From Secundilactobacillus odoratitofui DSM 19909 = JCM 15043 (lineage in GTDB: Bacteria; Bacillota; Bacilli; Lactobacillales; Lactobacillaceae), in contig NZ_AZEE01000027.1 in assembly GCF_001434895.1 (NCBI RefSeq), positions 1 through 64,000 on the forward strand: DNA of 64,000 bases. Direction: 5' to 3'. A model generated the notes under the pieces. The model worked only from the letters and a program-made list of their open reading frames with translations, did not search any database and was not told where the DNA came from. Numbering within the stretch: position 1 is the first letter of the stretch; every line of letters starts with the position of its first letter. Positions 35,824 through 43,821 of this stretch are shown here, one piece after another. A program made the translations under genes and the position numbers.

Positions 35824-36474
35824 TTAGTCTTCCGTTACGATCTTAACGCTGGCACTGGCACCAATCCGTGAAGCGCCAGCAGCAATCATTGCTTCGGCTT
35901 CAGCCTTTGAATGAACACCACCAGAAGCTTTGACACCTAAACGATCACCAACGGTTTCACGCATCAATTTAACGTCTTCGACCTTTGCGCCTGCTGTACT
36001 AAAGCCAGTTGAAGTCTTAACGTAGTCTGAACCGGCCTTTTCGGATAATTGGCAGGCACGGACTTTTTCTTCTTCGTTTAGCAAGCTAGTTTCGATAATC
36101 ACTTTGAGCAACTTACCCTCAGCATGAACCGCTTCAGCAACGGCTTTAATATCAGCTAATACGGCATCGTCATGGTGTTCTTTTAATTCACCAATGTTGA
36201 TCACCATATCAAGTTCGTCGGCGCCATCAACAATCGCCTGCTTGGCTTCGAGGACTTTACTTTGTGTGGAAGTAGCCCCCAGAGGGAAACCAATAACAGT
36301 ACAAGTATTAACATCACTAGCCTTTAGGGCTTCGGCAGTGTGTTTTACCCAATATGGGTTAATGCAAACAGAAGCAAAATCATATTCGATGGCTTCGTTA
36401 ATAACCTTATCAACGTCGGTTTGTGTGGCATCGGCGTTTAAAATGGTGTGATCAATATACTTTGCTAGTTTCAT
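35824..36474 (-). CDS. deoC: Deoxyribose-phosphate aldolase
   Basis: It cleaves deoxyribose 5-phosphate to acetaldehyde and glyceraldehyde 3-phosphate. The 216-residue class I aldolase carries the Schiff-base lysine in YVKTSTGF near residue 150, a second lysine in VKASGGV near 179, and the substrate stretch INIGELKEH. It is the first gene of the operon, starting about 45 bases after a promoter loaded with cre and DeoR-like sites. Expression should be induced by nucleosides and repressed by glucose. Confidence 0.96.
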   Translation of the reverse strand: MKLAKYIDHTILNADATQTDVDKVINEAIEYDFASVCINPYWVKHTAEALKASDVNTCTVIGFPLGATSTQSKVLEAKQAIVDGADELDMVINIGELKEHHDDAVLADIKAVAEAVHAEGKLLKVIIETSLLNEEEKVRACQLSEKAGSDYVKTSTGFSTAGAKVEDVKLMRETVGDRLGVKASGGVHSKAEAEAMIAAGASRIGASASVKIVTED

Positions 36475-36517
36475 GGTTGGACTCCTTTGTTAAATCAACT
36501 TTTTAGTGTATGTGTTT

Positions 36518-36593
36518 TGTAACCGTTTACATCATATCATCTGATTGAACATATGTAAACACTTACACTGAAATTATGCAAAGATTGTTCAAT
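36518..36593 (-). promoter_or_regulatory. deo promoter with cre and DeoR-like half-sites
   Basis: On the minus strand TTTACA (36554-36559) is followed after 17 bases by TATGAT (36531-36536). TGTAACCGTTTACA (36518-36531) is a perfect cre abutting the -10. A second cre-like site with one change, TGTAAACACTTACA (36554-36567), covers the -35. On the plus strand ATTGAACA (36544-36551, in the spacer) and TGTTCAAT (36586-36593, upstream) form an inverted pair like the DeoR half-sites described in Bacillus. Confidence 0.82.
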
Positions 36594-36616
36594 TCGTAAT
36601 TAGTGTTCGGGTTAAT

Positions 36617-36652
36617 CAAAAAGGCGCTTACCGAATTTGGTAAGTGCCTTTA
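36617..36652 (-). terminator. Terminator of the tetR gene
   Basis: AAAGGCACTTACC pairs with GGTAAGCGCCTTT on the minus strand and continues in TTTGA. The loop is AAATTC. Confidence 0.88.
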
Positions 36653-36658
36653 AATCAC

Positions 36659-37219
36659 CTATTTAGCTGGTTTGATCGTCTTGATCTTAAACATCTTCAC
36701 TAACTCATTAACTGTGGTTTCTAACTGTCGTTTATTGACCTTCTCAGTACCTTCTGCCACGTAACGTTCAAGAATGCCCATCAGCATGCCAGCTACTGCA
36801 CTGTTCATAATCGTGGGATACTTAGACGATCTGATTTTATCAATGACCGGATCATCAATGGTACTCTCCTGGACGCGCTGATAGATCAACTCCCACAAGA
36901 TATTGTTTAAAATCTCGTGGACGTCCGCGCGACTTTGGCGGGTTGGCGCCAAGTGGCGTAGAACTGGCCAATAAACTTCAACATAACGTACAAACTGGAC
37001 CATCAACGGTTGATCTGGAATGGTCTTATCAACCGTCTCTTCGATCTCAGCCTTCAAAAGCGACTTCTTATCTGGAAAATAACGGTAAAACGTACTGCGA
37101 GTGACGAAACTCGCCTCGGCAACGGCGGAAATACTGATCATATCATAGGGCTTGTTCATCAGTAAATCCAAAAAGGCTGTCAAGATTTGACGCCGGGTTC
37201 TCTCTTGTGCTTTCCCCAT
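36659..37219 (-). CDS. TetR family transcriptional regulator
   Basis: A 186-residue repressor-type protein. The N-terminal helix-turn-helix is at residues 8-52 (RTRRQILTAFLDLL, then ISISAVAEASFVTRSTFYRYFPDKKSLL). The remaining helices form the ligand and dimer domain without recognisable specificity. ATG follows GGAGAA. It lies 97 bp downstream of the MFS exporter gene on the same strand and probably controls it, but no palindrome was found in the sequence between them. Confidence 0.9.
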   Translation of the reverse strand: MGKAQERTRRQILTAFLDLLMNKPYDMISISAVAEASFVTRSTFYRYFPDKKSLLKAEIEETVDKTIPDQPLMVQFVRYVEVYWPVLRHLAPTRQSRADVHEILNNILWELIYQRVQESTIDDPVIDKIRSSKYPTIMNSAVAGMLMGILERYVAEGTEKVNKRQLETTVNELVKMFKIKTIKPAK

Positions 37220-37316
37220 ATCAATTCTCCAATTCTCTTAATCAATTACTCGAATCATCCCAATTCACATTAGAATTGTACTAACTCCACTTGCGATATT
37301 CAAGTAAATCAACTTG

Positions 37317-38537
37317 CTAATTGGATTCCTTAATCGTTTTATAATCGGCTTTGTAAGCCCATTCAACGATAACGAGGTTAATCAGGACTAGACCAGTCGT
37401 CATTAGAAATACATAACGATAGTCTAAGACCCCAGCGACACCAGAAGCTAACATTGGTCCGACAACTGAACCAATTGCTTGAGCTGACTGATTATAACTA
37501 AAAATTCGACTAATGGACTCTTGAGGAGTTGCTAAGGTCATGACTGTCTGAGTAATCGGCAATAAGGCCGCATCTGAGATGCCGACTAAGAAACGGAACA
37601 CACCCAGGGCAACCACGCTGGTAACAAAAAACATTGGTACAAACATGGCTGCACAGAAAATCAAACCAGCAACTAACACTTTTCTGGGCCCGATATGATC
37701 ACCAAGTGCACCCAGTCTCGGTGCCGCCAACAAAGTGGCAATCCCTGGTAAGGCAGCAATCACTCCGCTGGCCATGGCAATGTTGCCCCGGTTATGCATC
37801 AGTTCCTTAACAAACAAACTAATGATTGGGTTGATTGAAGTAGTCGCTGCTTGAATCAGCATTGAAGAAATAATCATTGCCCAAACCACCCGCACTCGTT
37901 TTATGCCGACAAAAGCGCTTTGTTTCGCATATTTAGGATTGTCAATCGGCGTAAAGTTTTCCTTGACGAAGAAGTAAGTCGTAATTGAGGCGATGAACAT
38001 CAGTCCCCCGAACATAAAAAACGGAATCCGGTAACCAAATATACCAGCAATGTAACCACCAATAATCGGCCCAATCAACTGACCACTCACGTTACCAGTC
38101 GTCAACGTTCCCATGGTCTGACCGCTCTTTTCATTCGGCACCTCACTGGCAATCAGGGCATAGGCGTTATTAATGTAGCCCGAAAACGCCCCTTGGATCA
38201 CCCGTAAACTGATCAGAATCCAAACGTTGGGTGAAAAACCAGTCAGTGTTGCCGTAACGGTCATTCCCAGCGCAGCACGCATCAGCATTGGTTTCCGACC
38301 CGTTTTGTCCGCTAATTTACCCCAAAACGGCGAAACGATTGCCTGACTTAAAAAAGTGCCAGAAAAGGCTAGTCCTGCATAAAGCGTCAGTTCCCACTTT
38401 GGAAACTGCCCCATTTCACTAATAAAGAGCGGTAGGAACGGCAAACTCATGCTGGCCCCTGCTCCTGTAATAAAGTTACCGACCCACAACGCGTAGAGGT
38501 TGCGCTGCCATTGTGGGCGTTTTGTTGTCGCTGCCAT
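37317..38537 (-). CDS. MFS drug-type exporter
   Basis: A 406-residue, twelve-helix major facilitator of the DHA1 type. Motif A is GKLADKTGRKPMLMRAALG near residues 75-93. Motif C-like glycine/proline stretches GQLIGPIIGGYIAGIFGYRIPF lie in helix 5, which marks antiporters. The end IFSYNQSAQAIGSVVGPMLASGVAG is typical of PmrA/NorA-like pumps. The start is ATG with a weak site (GGATGA). The substrate is unknown. The TetR gene downstream suggests inducible efflux. Confidence 0.9.
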   Translation of the reverse strand: MAATTKRPQWQRNLYALWVGNFITGAGASMSLPFLPLFISEMGQFPKWELTLYAGLAFSGTFLSQAIVSPFWGKLADKTGRKPMLMRAALGMTVTATLTGFSPNVWILISLRVIQGAFSGYINNAYALIASEVPNEKSGQTMGTLTTGNVSGQLIGPIIGGYIAGIFGYRIPFFMFGGLMFIASITTYFFVKENFTPIDNPKYAKQSAFVGIKRVRVVWAMIISSMLIQAATTSINPIISLFVKELMHNRGNIAMASGVIAALPGIATLLAAPRLGALGDHIGPRKVLVAGLIFCAAMFVPMFFVTSVVALGVFRFLVGISDAALLPITQTVMTLATPQESISRIFSYNQSAQAIGSVVGPMLASGVAGVLDYRYVFLMTTGLVLINLVIVEWAYKADYKTIKESN

Positions 38538-38647
38538 CTAATCATCCATTCTATGTATGTATTTACAACAATTTTAGCACTTGCAAACCCAGCCGGTTAC
38601 ACAATTTCGTATGAAAGCGCCACCGATTAGAAAAGTCAACGTAACTT

Positions 38648-38682
38648 AAAAAAGTGCACCGACGCCATCGCATCCAGTGCAC
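38648..38682 (-). terminator. Terminator of the DUF975 gene
   Basis: GTGCAC at both ends encloses GATGC/GCGTC on the minus strand, followed by six T. Confidence 0.85.
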
Positions 38683-38693
38683 CCTATATCACT

Positions 38694-39473
38694 TTATTCA
38701 GTTTTATCGTCGTTATCAGCTGTTTTTTCGTCACCATCTGCTGGCGTCTCTGGCTTTGATTCAGTCGTTGATTGATCAGCATCGTCAACTGGCGACACTA
38801 CCGTTGGTTCTTCATCTGACTCGTCTTCTTGAGCAGCCAAGTTAACGTAAAAGTTAGCCATGGTCTGATTCATGTATGGTACGACCCAGATAATTGGAAT
38901 AATCAATACGCAGGCGATGCCCCAACCAATGAAGCTTAGCTGCATCACAAAGTATTCCCATTTATGACCGTCCATCATCTTTCGACTCAACGTGATGGCC
39001 TCTAAAAAGCCAATCTTGTGACCCTGATCCAAATAATCACGATAAATGTAGATGGCCTGTGAATAAGCTAACCCCTTAATGATCCCAGGAACTAACAACA
39101 AAACGGACCACAAAATGGTAAAAACTGATGTAATAATCTCAAGGGCAAATGCACCCCATAAGTAAGCGCCACGGTTAAAAATCGTGAACGACTTGCTAAC
39201 GGGTTCTGTGAGTTCAGCCACGCCGCGTTGTAAGTCGATCAGCACAAAACTAACCCCGACTGTGAGCAATCCGCTGATAATGCTCAATAAGCTCAAAAGG
39301 TTATAGCCAGGATTATCAACCCCAGCCCCGTTCATCCACTGCGGTACTGCAGTGACGATCATAATAATGAAAATCGGTAAGAATAATAGCAAATAAAACC
39401 GGAAGTTACGGTCTAAAAGCTGGCGCGCATCCGCCTTAAATTGGCGACGGCGTGTTGACATGGTTTCTTCCAT
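38694..39473 (-). CDS. DUF975 family membrane protein
   Basis: A 259-residue polytopic protein of unknown function. I choose the start MEETMSTRRRQF (39473), seven bases after GAGAGGAGA; the frame opens six codons earlier. The family-typical start is LKADARQLL-like (FKADARQLLDRNFRFYLLLF). Four to five transmembrane segments follow, then an acidic tail of about 50 residues rich in Asp, Glu and Thr after residue 205. The tail is cytosolic or disordered and may bind cations or partners. It stands alone with a strong promoter. Confidence 0.85.
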   Translation of the reverse strand: MEETMSTRRRQFKADARQLLDRNFRFYLLLFLPIFIIMIVTAVPQWMNGAGVDNPGYNLLSLLSIISGLLTVGVSFVLIDLQRGVAELTEPVSKSFTIFNRGAYLWGAFALEIITSVFTILWSVLLLVPGIIKGLAYSQAIYIYRDYLDQGHKIGFLEAITLSRKMMDGHKWEYFVMQLSFIGWGIACVLIIPIIWVVPYMNQTMANFYVNLAAQEDESDEEPTVVSPVDDADQSTTESKPETPADGDEKTADNDDKTE

Positions 39474-39547
39474 CGATGTTTCTCCTCTCAATTAGAGCCT
39501 GACCTCCAGTGACCAACGTCCCCTGACACGGTGTCTCTCTGCTAAAA

Positions 39548-39576
39548 AGTATACTGATATTACAAAAAGATGTCAA
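39548..39576 (-). promoter_or_regulatory. Promoter of the DUF975 gene
   Basis: On the minus strand TTGACA (39571-39576) is followed after 17 bases by TATACT (39548-39553). This is a full consensus -35 with a near-consensus -10. Confidence 0.85.
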
Positions 39577-39630
39577 TATTACACATTTTGAAACAAAGTT
39601 TACCCCTGTTGGTCGTAACGCCAGATGTAC

Positions 39631-39673
39631 AAAATAACGCAATCTCTCTATCCAGAAAGATTGCGTTATTTGG
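39631..39673 (-). terminator. Terminator of the liv operon
   Basis: AAATAACGCAATCTTT and AGATTGCGTTATTTT form the stem read on the minus strand. It stands 38 bp after the CBS-ACT gene. Confidence 0.85.
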
Positions 39674-39710
39674 ATTGGCCATTTTAAATTGAATAATTGA
39701 TCCAAACCCG

Positions 39711-40361
39711 TTACTTTTCAACGCGCTGATTAACTACGAGACGAACTTCGTATCCCGCAGCTTCAAGTGCGCGTTTCACCGCGTCACCATCCGTTTTATC
39801 AACGTGCATTTCGATCATAATGGTCCCTAAATTGCGCGTGACAATCAGCGTCTGAATGTTAAACCCGTTGTCGGCCATAATCTTACTCATCTCGTAAATC
39901 ACACCGGTACGGTCATGTTCGACCATCACCTGAACAACCGTCGCGTCAACGAAATAATCGGTAATATCCAAAAAACCGTCTAAAATATCATTGGTGGTAA
40001 TGATGCCCACCACTTCAGTGCCATCCATAACCGGTAAAACGCCAATATGGTTGTGCCGCATCGTTGAAATGGCATCTTCCAGCTGTGCGCTATGTTCAAT
40101 CGTTTTGACGTCTTTTTCCATCACATCTTTGACCGTCATTTTATTGAAGAGATAATTCACTTCATAAATCGACAGACTAGTTGCCTTGGATGGTGACGCT
40201 TCTTGAATGATGCCCTCGGTCACAATGCCGACAAGTTTGGCACCATCAATGACCGGTAAACGATGAATCTGGTTATCCTTCATCACGTTAATGGCCACGT
40301 TAATTTTAGTATCCGGCGAAATGGTAATCACCTTTTTAGTCATGTAATCTGCAACGCTCAT
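39711..40361 (-). CDS. CBS-pair and ACT domain protein (AcuB-like)
   Basis: A 216-residue soluble protein. Two CBS repeats fill residues 5-135 (SVADYMTKKVITISPDTKI, NQIHRLPVID; VKDVMEKDVKTIE, NHIGVLPVMDG). An ACT domain occupies about 145-215 (VQVMVEHDRTGVIYEMSKIMADNGFNI). CBS pairs bind adenine nucleotides and ACT domains bind amino acids, so it could gate the neighbouring branched-chain amino-acid importer or sense its product; this is inference from operon position. It is the last gene of the liv operon and starts three bases after livF, whose 3' end supplies GGAGG. Confidence 0.9.
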   Translation of the reverse strand: MSVADYMTKKVITISPDTKINVAINVMKDNQIHRLPVIDGAKLVGIVTEGIIQEASPSKATSLSIYEVNYLFNKMTVKDVMEKDVKTIEHSAQLEDAISTMRHNHIGVLPVMDGTEVVGIITTNDILDGFLDITDYFVDATVVQVMVEHDRTGVIYEMSKIMADNGFNIQTLIVTRNLGTIMIEMHVDKTDGDAVKRALEAAGYEVRLVVNQRVEK

Positions 40362-40364
40362 CTT

Positions 40365-41075
40365 TTAGCCTCCTAGGTATGCTTTTTGAACATCTTGATT
40401 GGCTAGCAGTTCTGCTCCGGTGCCAGACATCTTGACTTCACCACTTGCCAGCACGTAGCCGCGGTCCGCAATTGCCAACGCTTTTTTGGCGTTTTGTTCA
40501 ATCAGAAGAACGGTCGTCCCCTGTTCTTTAATCGCTTCAACGATATCAAATATTTCATTGATGAAAATTGGTGCCAATCCCATTGACGGTTCATCCAGTA
40601 ACAACAACTTGGGTTTGGACATCAGTGCTCGACCCATAGCCAGCATTTGCTGTTCACCGCCTGAAAGAGTGGCTGCATCTTGATCGAGTCGTTCCTTTAA
40701 AACGGGAAACCGCTGATAGACCGCTTCAAAGCTGTCAGTCATCGATTGACGATTACTTTGCAAAAAAGCGCCCATTTGAAGATTTTCCTTTACGGACATA
40801 CCCGGGAAGATATGGCGTCCTTCAGGCACTTGTGAAATGCCAGCAGCCACGATTTTGGGCGCCTTTTGTTTTTGAATTGGCTGTCCTTCGTATGTAATCG
40901 TGCCACTTGCCGGTTTTAAGAGGCCGGAAATCGTTTTTAGGATTGTAGTTTTCCCCGCCCCATTGGCACCAATTAAAGATACGATCTCACCCTGATTGAT
41001 TTCAAAGCTGACACCTTTAACGGCGTTGATCACGCCGTAGTTGACTGCCAAATCCTTCACTTCTAACATCGCCAT
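40365..41075 (-). CDS. livF: Branched-chain amino-acid ABC transporter ATPase LivF
   Basis: One of two ATPases driving the Liv importer. The 236 residues include Walker A GANGAGKTT near residues 36-44, the LivF stretch VPEGRHIFPGMSVKENL, the signature LSGGEQQMLAMGRALM and Walker B LLLLDEPSMGLAP, which is characteristic of LivF rather than LivG. The switch histidine position is LLIEQN, i.e. Gln, normal for this subfamily. ATG follows GGAGG; livG ends two bases before it. Confidence 0.95.
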   Translation of the reverse strand: MAMLEVKDLAVNYGVINAVKGVSFEINQGEIVSLIGANGAGKTTILKTISGLLKPASGTITYEGQPIQKQKAPKIVAAGISQVPEGRHIFPGMSVKENLQMGAFLQSNRQSMTDSFEAVYQRFPVLKERLDQDAATLSGGEQQMLAMGRALMSKPKLLLLDEPSMGLAPIFINEIFDIVEAIKEQGTTVLLIEQNAKKALAIADRGYVLASGEVKMSGTGAELLANQDVQKAYLGG

Positions 41076-41077
41076 GA

Positions 41078-41857
41078 TTACGCCTCCTCGCCTAAGTATG
41101 CTTTAATAACCGCTGGATTTTGTTGAATTTGCGCCGGCGTACCTTCTGCTAACAGTGAGCCGTGATCCAACACGTAAATTCGTTCGGCCAGGTTCATGAC
41201 CAGCGACATGTCATGCTCAATCAACAAAACGGTAATGTGAAACTCACGCTGAATCTGACGAATCAGTCTTGTTAGATCAGCAGTTTCTTCAGGATTCATC
41301 CCGGCTGCCGGTTCGTCTAAAAATAGGACCTTGGGTTTCATTGCCAAACCACGGACAATCTCCAGTCGGCGCTGAATCCCGTATGGCAAATTTTTAGCCA
41401 ATTTATCCACGTCGTCTTGCAGATCAAAAATCTTAAGAAGTTCAATGGCTTCCTGGCGAATCTGGGCTTCCGTTCGATAAAACTTAGGTAGTCGAAAGAC
41501 TGATTGCACAAAACCTTCCTTATAATGAGCCGTCATGGCAATCAAGACGTTATCCAACACAGACAGTTCTTTAAAGAGTCGAATATTTTGAAAAGTCCGA
41601 GCCATCCCCAAATTAGCAATTTTATAGGCCTTTTTCCCATTAAGTGGAATCGTGCCATTTGGTCCCCGAAACGTGATTGAGCCTGAACTTGGTACGATCA
41701 CGCCAGTTAATAAGTTGAACAAAGTGGTTTTACCCGCCCCATTCGGCCCAATCAAGGCAACTAATTCATCGTCGTTAAGTTGCATGGTGACATCCGAAAC
41801 GGCCGTCAAGCCGCCGAAATTTTTAACTAAGTCTTCTACTTTAAGTAGTGTGCTCAT
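41078..41857 (-). CDS. livG: Branched-chain amino-acid ABC transporter ATPase LivG
   Basis: The second Liv ATPase, 259 residues. Walker A is GPNGAGKTTLFNLLTG near residues 35-50. The LivG-specific ARTFQNIRLFKELSVLDNVLIAM block follows, with RLEIVRGLAMKPKVLFLDEPAAGMNPEET for Walker B and LLIEHDMSLVMNL for the switch histidine. The last residues of livM overlap its ATG by four bases. It pairs with LivF on the inner face of the membrane. Confidence 0.95.
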   Translation of the reverse strand: MSTLLKVEDLVKNFGGLTAVSDVTMQLNDDELVALIGPNGAGKTTLFNLLTGVIVPSSGSITFRGPNGTIPLNGKKAYKIANLGMARTFQNIRLFKELSVLDNVLIAMTAHYKEGFVQSVFRLPKFYRTEAQIRQEAIELLKIFDLQDDVDKLAKNLPYGIQRRLEIVRGLAMKPKVLFLDEPAAGMNPEETADLTRLIRQIQREFHITVLLIEHDMSLVMNLAERIYVLDHGSLLAEGTPAQIQQNPAVIKAYLGEEA

Positions 41858-42816
41858 GACTTGACCTCCGTCTTCGTTTTTTTAGTAAACAGGCGTTTGA
41901 ATGAGAGTTCCCAAGTACCCATGATGCCAGATGGCTTGAAAATCATAATCAAAATCAAAACCACCGCGTAAATCACCATCCGCAATGCGCCAAAATTTTG
42001 AAGCGCTGTATCGACAATCCCCAATATAATAGCAGCGACAAAACTTCCAGTGACACTGCCAACACCACCAAGTACAACAATAATCAAAATGGCAATTGAT
42101 TCCATGATGTTAAAGTTACTTGGTGCAATGGTTTGCAAGTATGAGGCTTGCATCGAACCAGCAACGGCTGCAGTTGCAGCACCAAGCACAAAGGCAGCCA
42201 GTTTCCACTTGAAAACATTGATTCCCATTGACTCAGCAGCAATTTCGTCTTCCCGAACGGCCATTGCGGCACGACCACCACGACTGTGAATAAAGTTAAC
42301 GATGATAATCGTAGTGACACAGATCATAATATAAACCACTGGCCAAGTTGCGAATTGGGGGATGTTGAACATTCCGGAAGGTCCGTTCGTAATTTTCAAA
42401 TTATTGATCACAATCCGAATAATTTCTGCAGCCCCCATCGTTGCGATAGCGAGGTAGTCCCCGCGAAGACGCAGTGTCGGAATGCCGACAACTAGCGCAG
42501 CAACAATCGCAATCACGACCCCCACGATAATTGAGACGTAAAAGGCACCTGCAGTAGGCGTTTTGCTAATGATAATGGCGGTGGCATACGCACCAACTGC
42601 CATGAACCCAGCGTGGCCCAATGAGAACTGACCAGCAAAACCAATCACAAGGTTCAAGCCAACGGCCAAAATAATATTGATGCCGATCGTGACCAACATG
42701 TTTTCAAGAAACGAATCGATCACGCCGACTAAAATCAGTGTGTTCATCAGGTAAAAGCCAGCGACCATCAGAATGAGCCAGCAAATATTGTATTTCAAGT
42801 TTGCTTTCAAAATCAT
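41854..42816 (-). CDS. livM: Branched-chain amino-acid ABC permease LivM
   Basis: An integral membrane subunit, about 320 residues with eight to ten helices. Family features are NIILAVGLNLVIGFAGQFSLGHAGFMAVGAYATAI near residues 46-80 and the ATPase-coupling EDEIAAESMGINVFKWKLAAFVLG region near 205. GGVGSVTGSFVAAIILG follows in the last third. The ATG at 42816 is preferred over a GTG one codon earlier. It forms the channel with LivH. Confidence 0.94.
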   Translation of the reverse strand: MILKANLKYNICWLILMVAGFYLMNTLILVGVIDSFLENMLVTIGINIILAVGLNLVIGFAGQFSLGHAGFMAVGAYATAIIISKTPTAGAFYVSIIVGVVIAIVAALVVGIPTLRLRGDYLAIATMGAAEIIRIVINNLKITNGPSGMFNIPQFATWPVVYIMICVTTIIIVNFIHSRGGRAAMAVREDEIAAESMGINVFKWKLAAFVLGAATAAVAGSMQASYLQTIAPSNFNIMESIAILIIVVLGGVGSVTGSFVAAIILGIVDTALQNFGALRMVIYAVVLILIMIFKPSGIMGTWELSFKRLFTKKTKTEVKS

Positions 42817-42819
42817 CAC

Positions 42820-43698
42820 CTAGACCTTTTCTTTGACGTTCTTACCGAAGATTCCGGCTGGCAATACCAATAGAATAATAATCAACACGAGATAGACAGC
42901 CGCATCCTTGTACGCAGACAGGCCGACCGATTGTACTGCGGTTTCCAATAGACCAATCAAGAAGCCCCCGAGTGAAGCCCCTGGTACGGATCCGATACCA
43001 CCAACAACAGCAGCAACGAAGGCTTTGATACCGGGTGTCATGCCCATGAGTGGATCAATCGAGTTATAGTACAACCCAATCAAGACACCGGCTGCACCGG
43101 CCATTGATGAACCCAAGGCAAAGGTAAATGAAATGGTGCGGTTAATGTTGATGCCAACCAGTTCAGCTGCATCCGCATCAACAGACACGGCACGCATTGC
43201 CCGGCCCATCTTGGTTTTTTTGATGATCAGTTGCAGCAGGATCATCAAAAAACAAGCAGTAGCCAAAATCAAAATTTGAATGTTGGAAATTCGAACGCCG
43301 AAAATCGTGTAATTCACTTGTTTGATGACTTGGGGAAAGTTTCGTGTGTCGGCACCGTACAGATACGACATGATATTTTCCAAGAAGTATGAAACCCCAA
43401 TGGCGGTAATCAACGCCGTGATTCGTGGCGCGTGTCGAAGTGGTCGGTATGCTAAATACTCAATTACAACGCCAGCCACGGCGCAGACAAACATGGCGGA
43501 TACCAACGCGAAAATAAAGTTAAAATGCCAAAAGTTGATCGTGTAGTAACCCCAAAAGGCACCTAACATGTAGATATCACCATGCGCAAAGTTAATCAAT
43601 TTGATAATACCGTAGACCATGGTGTAGCCCAGTGCCAAAAGCGCGTAGATGCTTCCCAATGACAGGCCATTTATGAGTTGTTGCAAGAGTGTAGTCAA
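42820..43698 (-). CDS. livH: Branched-chain amino-acid ABC permease LivH
   Basis: The partner permease, 292 residues. The start LINGLSLGSIYALLALGYTMVYGIIKLINFAHGDIYMLGAF is the LivH hallmark. The coupling helix region VSVDADAAELVGININRTISFTFALGSS lies near 175, and AAVVGGIGSVPGASLGGFLIGLLET near 230. It follows livJ after 123 bp that hold a large intercistronic hairpin, and it starts the livHMGF-CBS run with no gaps of note. Confidence 0.95.
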   Translation of the reverse strand: MTTLLQQLINGLSLGSIYALLALGYTMVYGIIKLINFAHGDIYMLGAFWGYYTINFWHFNFIFALVSAMFVCAVAGVVIEYLAYRPLRHAPRITALITAIGVSYFLENIMSYLYGADTRNFPQVIKQVNYTIFGVRISNIQILILATACFLMILLQLIIKKTKMGRAMRAVSVDADAAELVGININRTISFTFALGSSMAGAAGVLIGLYYNSIDPLMGMTPGIKAFVAAVVGGIGSVPGASLGGFLIGLLETAVQSVGLSAYKDAAVYLVLIIILLVLPAGIFGKNVKEKV

Positions 43699-43704
43699 GG
43701 TGTC

Positions 43705-43815
43705 ACCCTCCTTATGTAGTTAGAGTCCGTCTAAGCAGCTCTCGTCAGCCGTGGCTGATTGGTATGACTTCCAACCACTCCCAGTTGACGAGAGCCCCCT
43801 AGCAGGGAACTCTAC
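43705..43815 (-). other. Intercistronic hairpin between livJ and livH
   Basis: Read on the minus strand, GAGTTCC...GGACTC forms the base and GCTCTCGTCA...TGACGAGAGC the main stem (43742-43751 with 43785-43794 on the plus strand), with further pairing inside. No T run follows, so it is not a classical terminator. It is placed to protect the livJ message or to lower expression of the downstream genes. Confidence 0.65.
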
Positions 43816-43821
43816 AATCAG

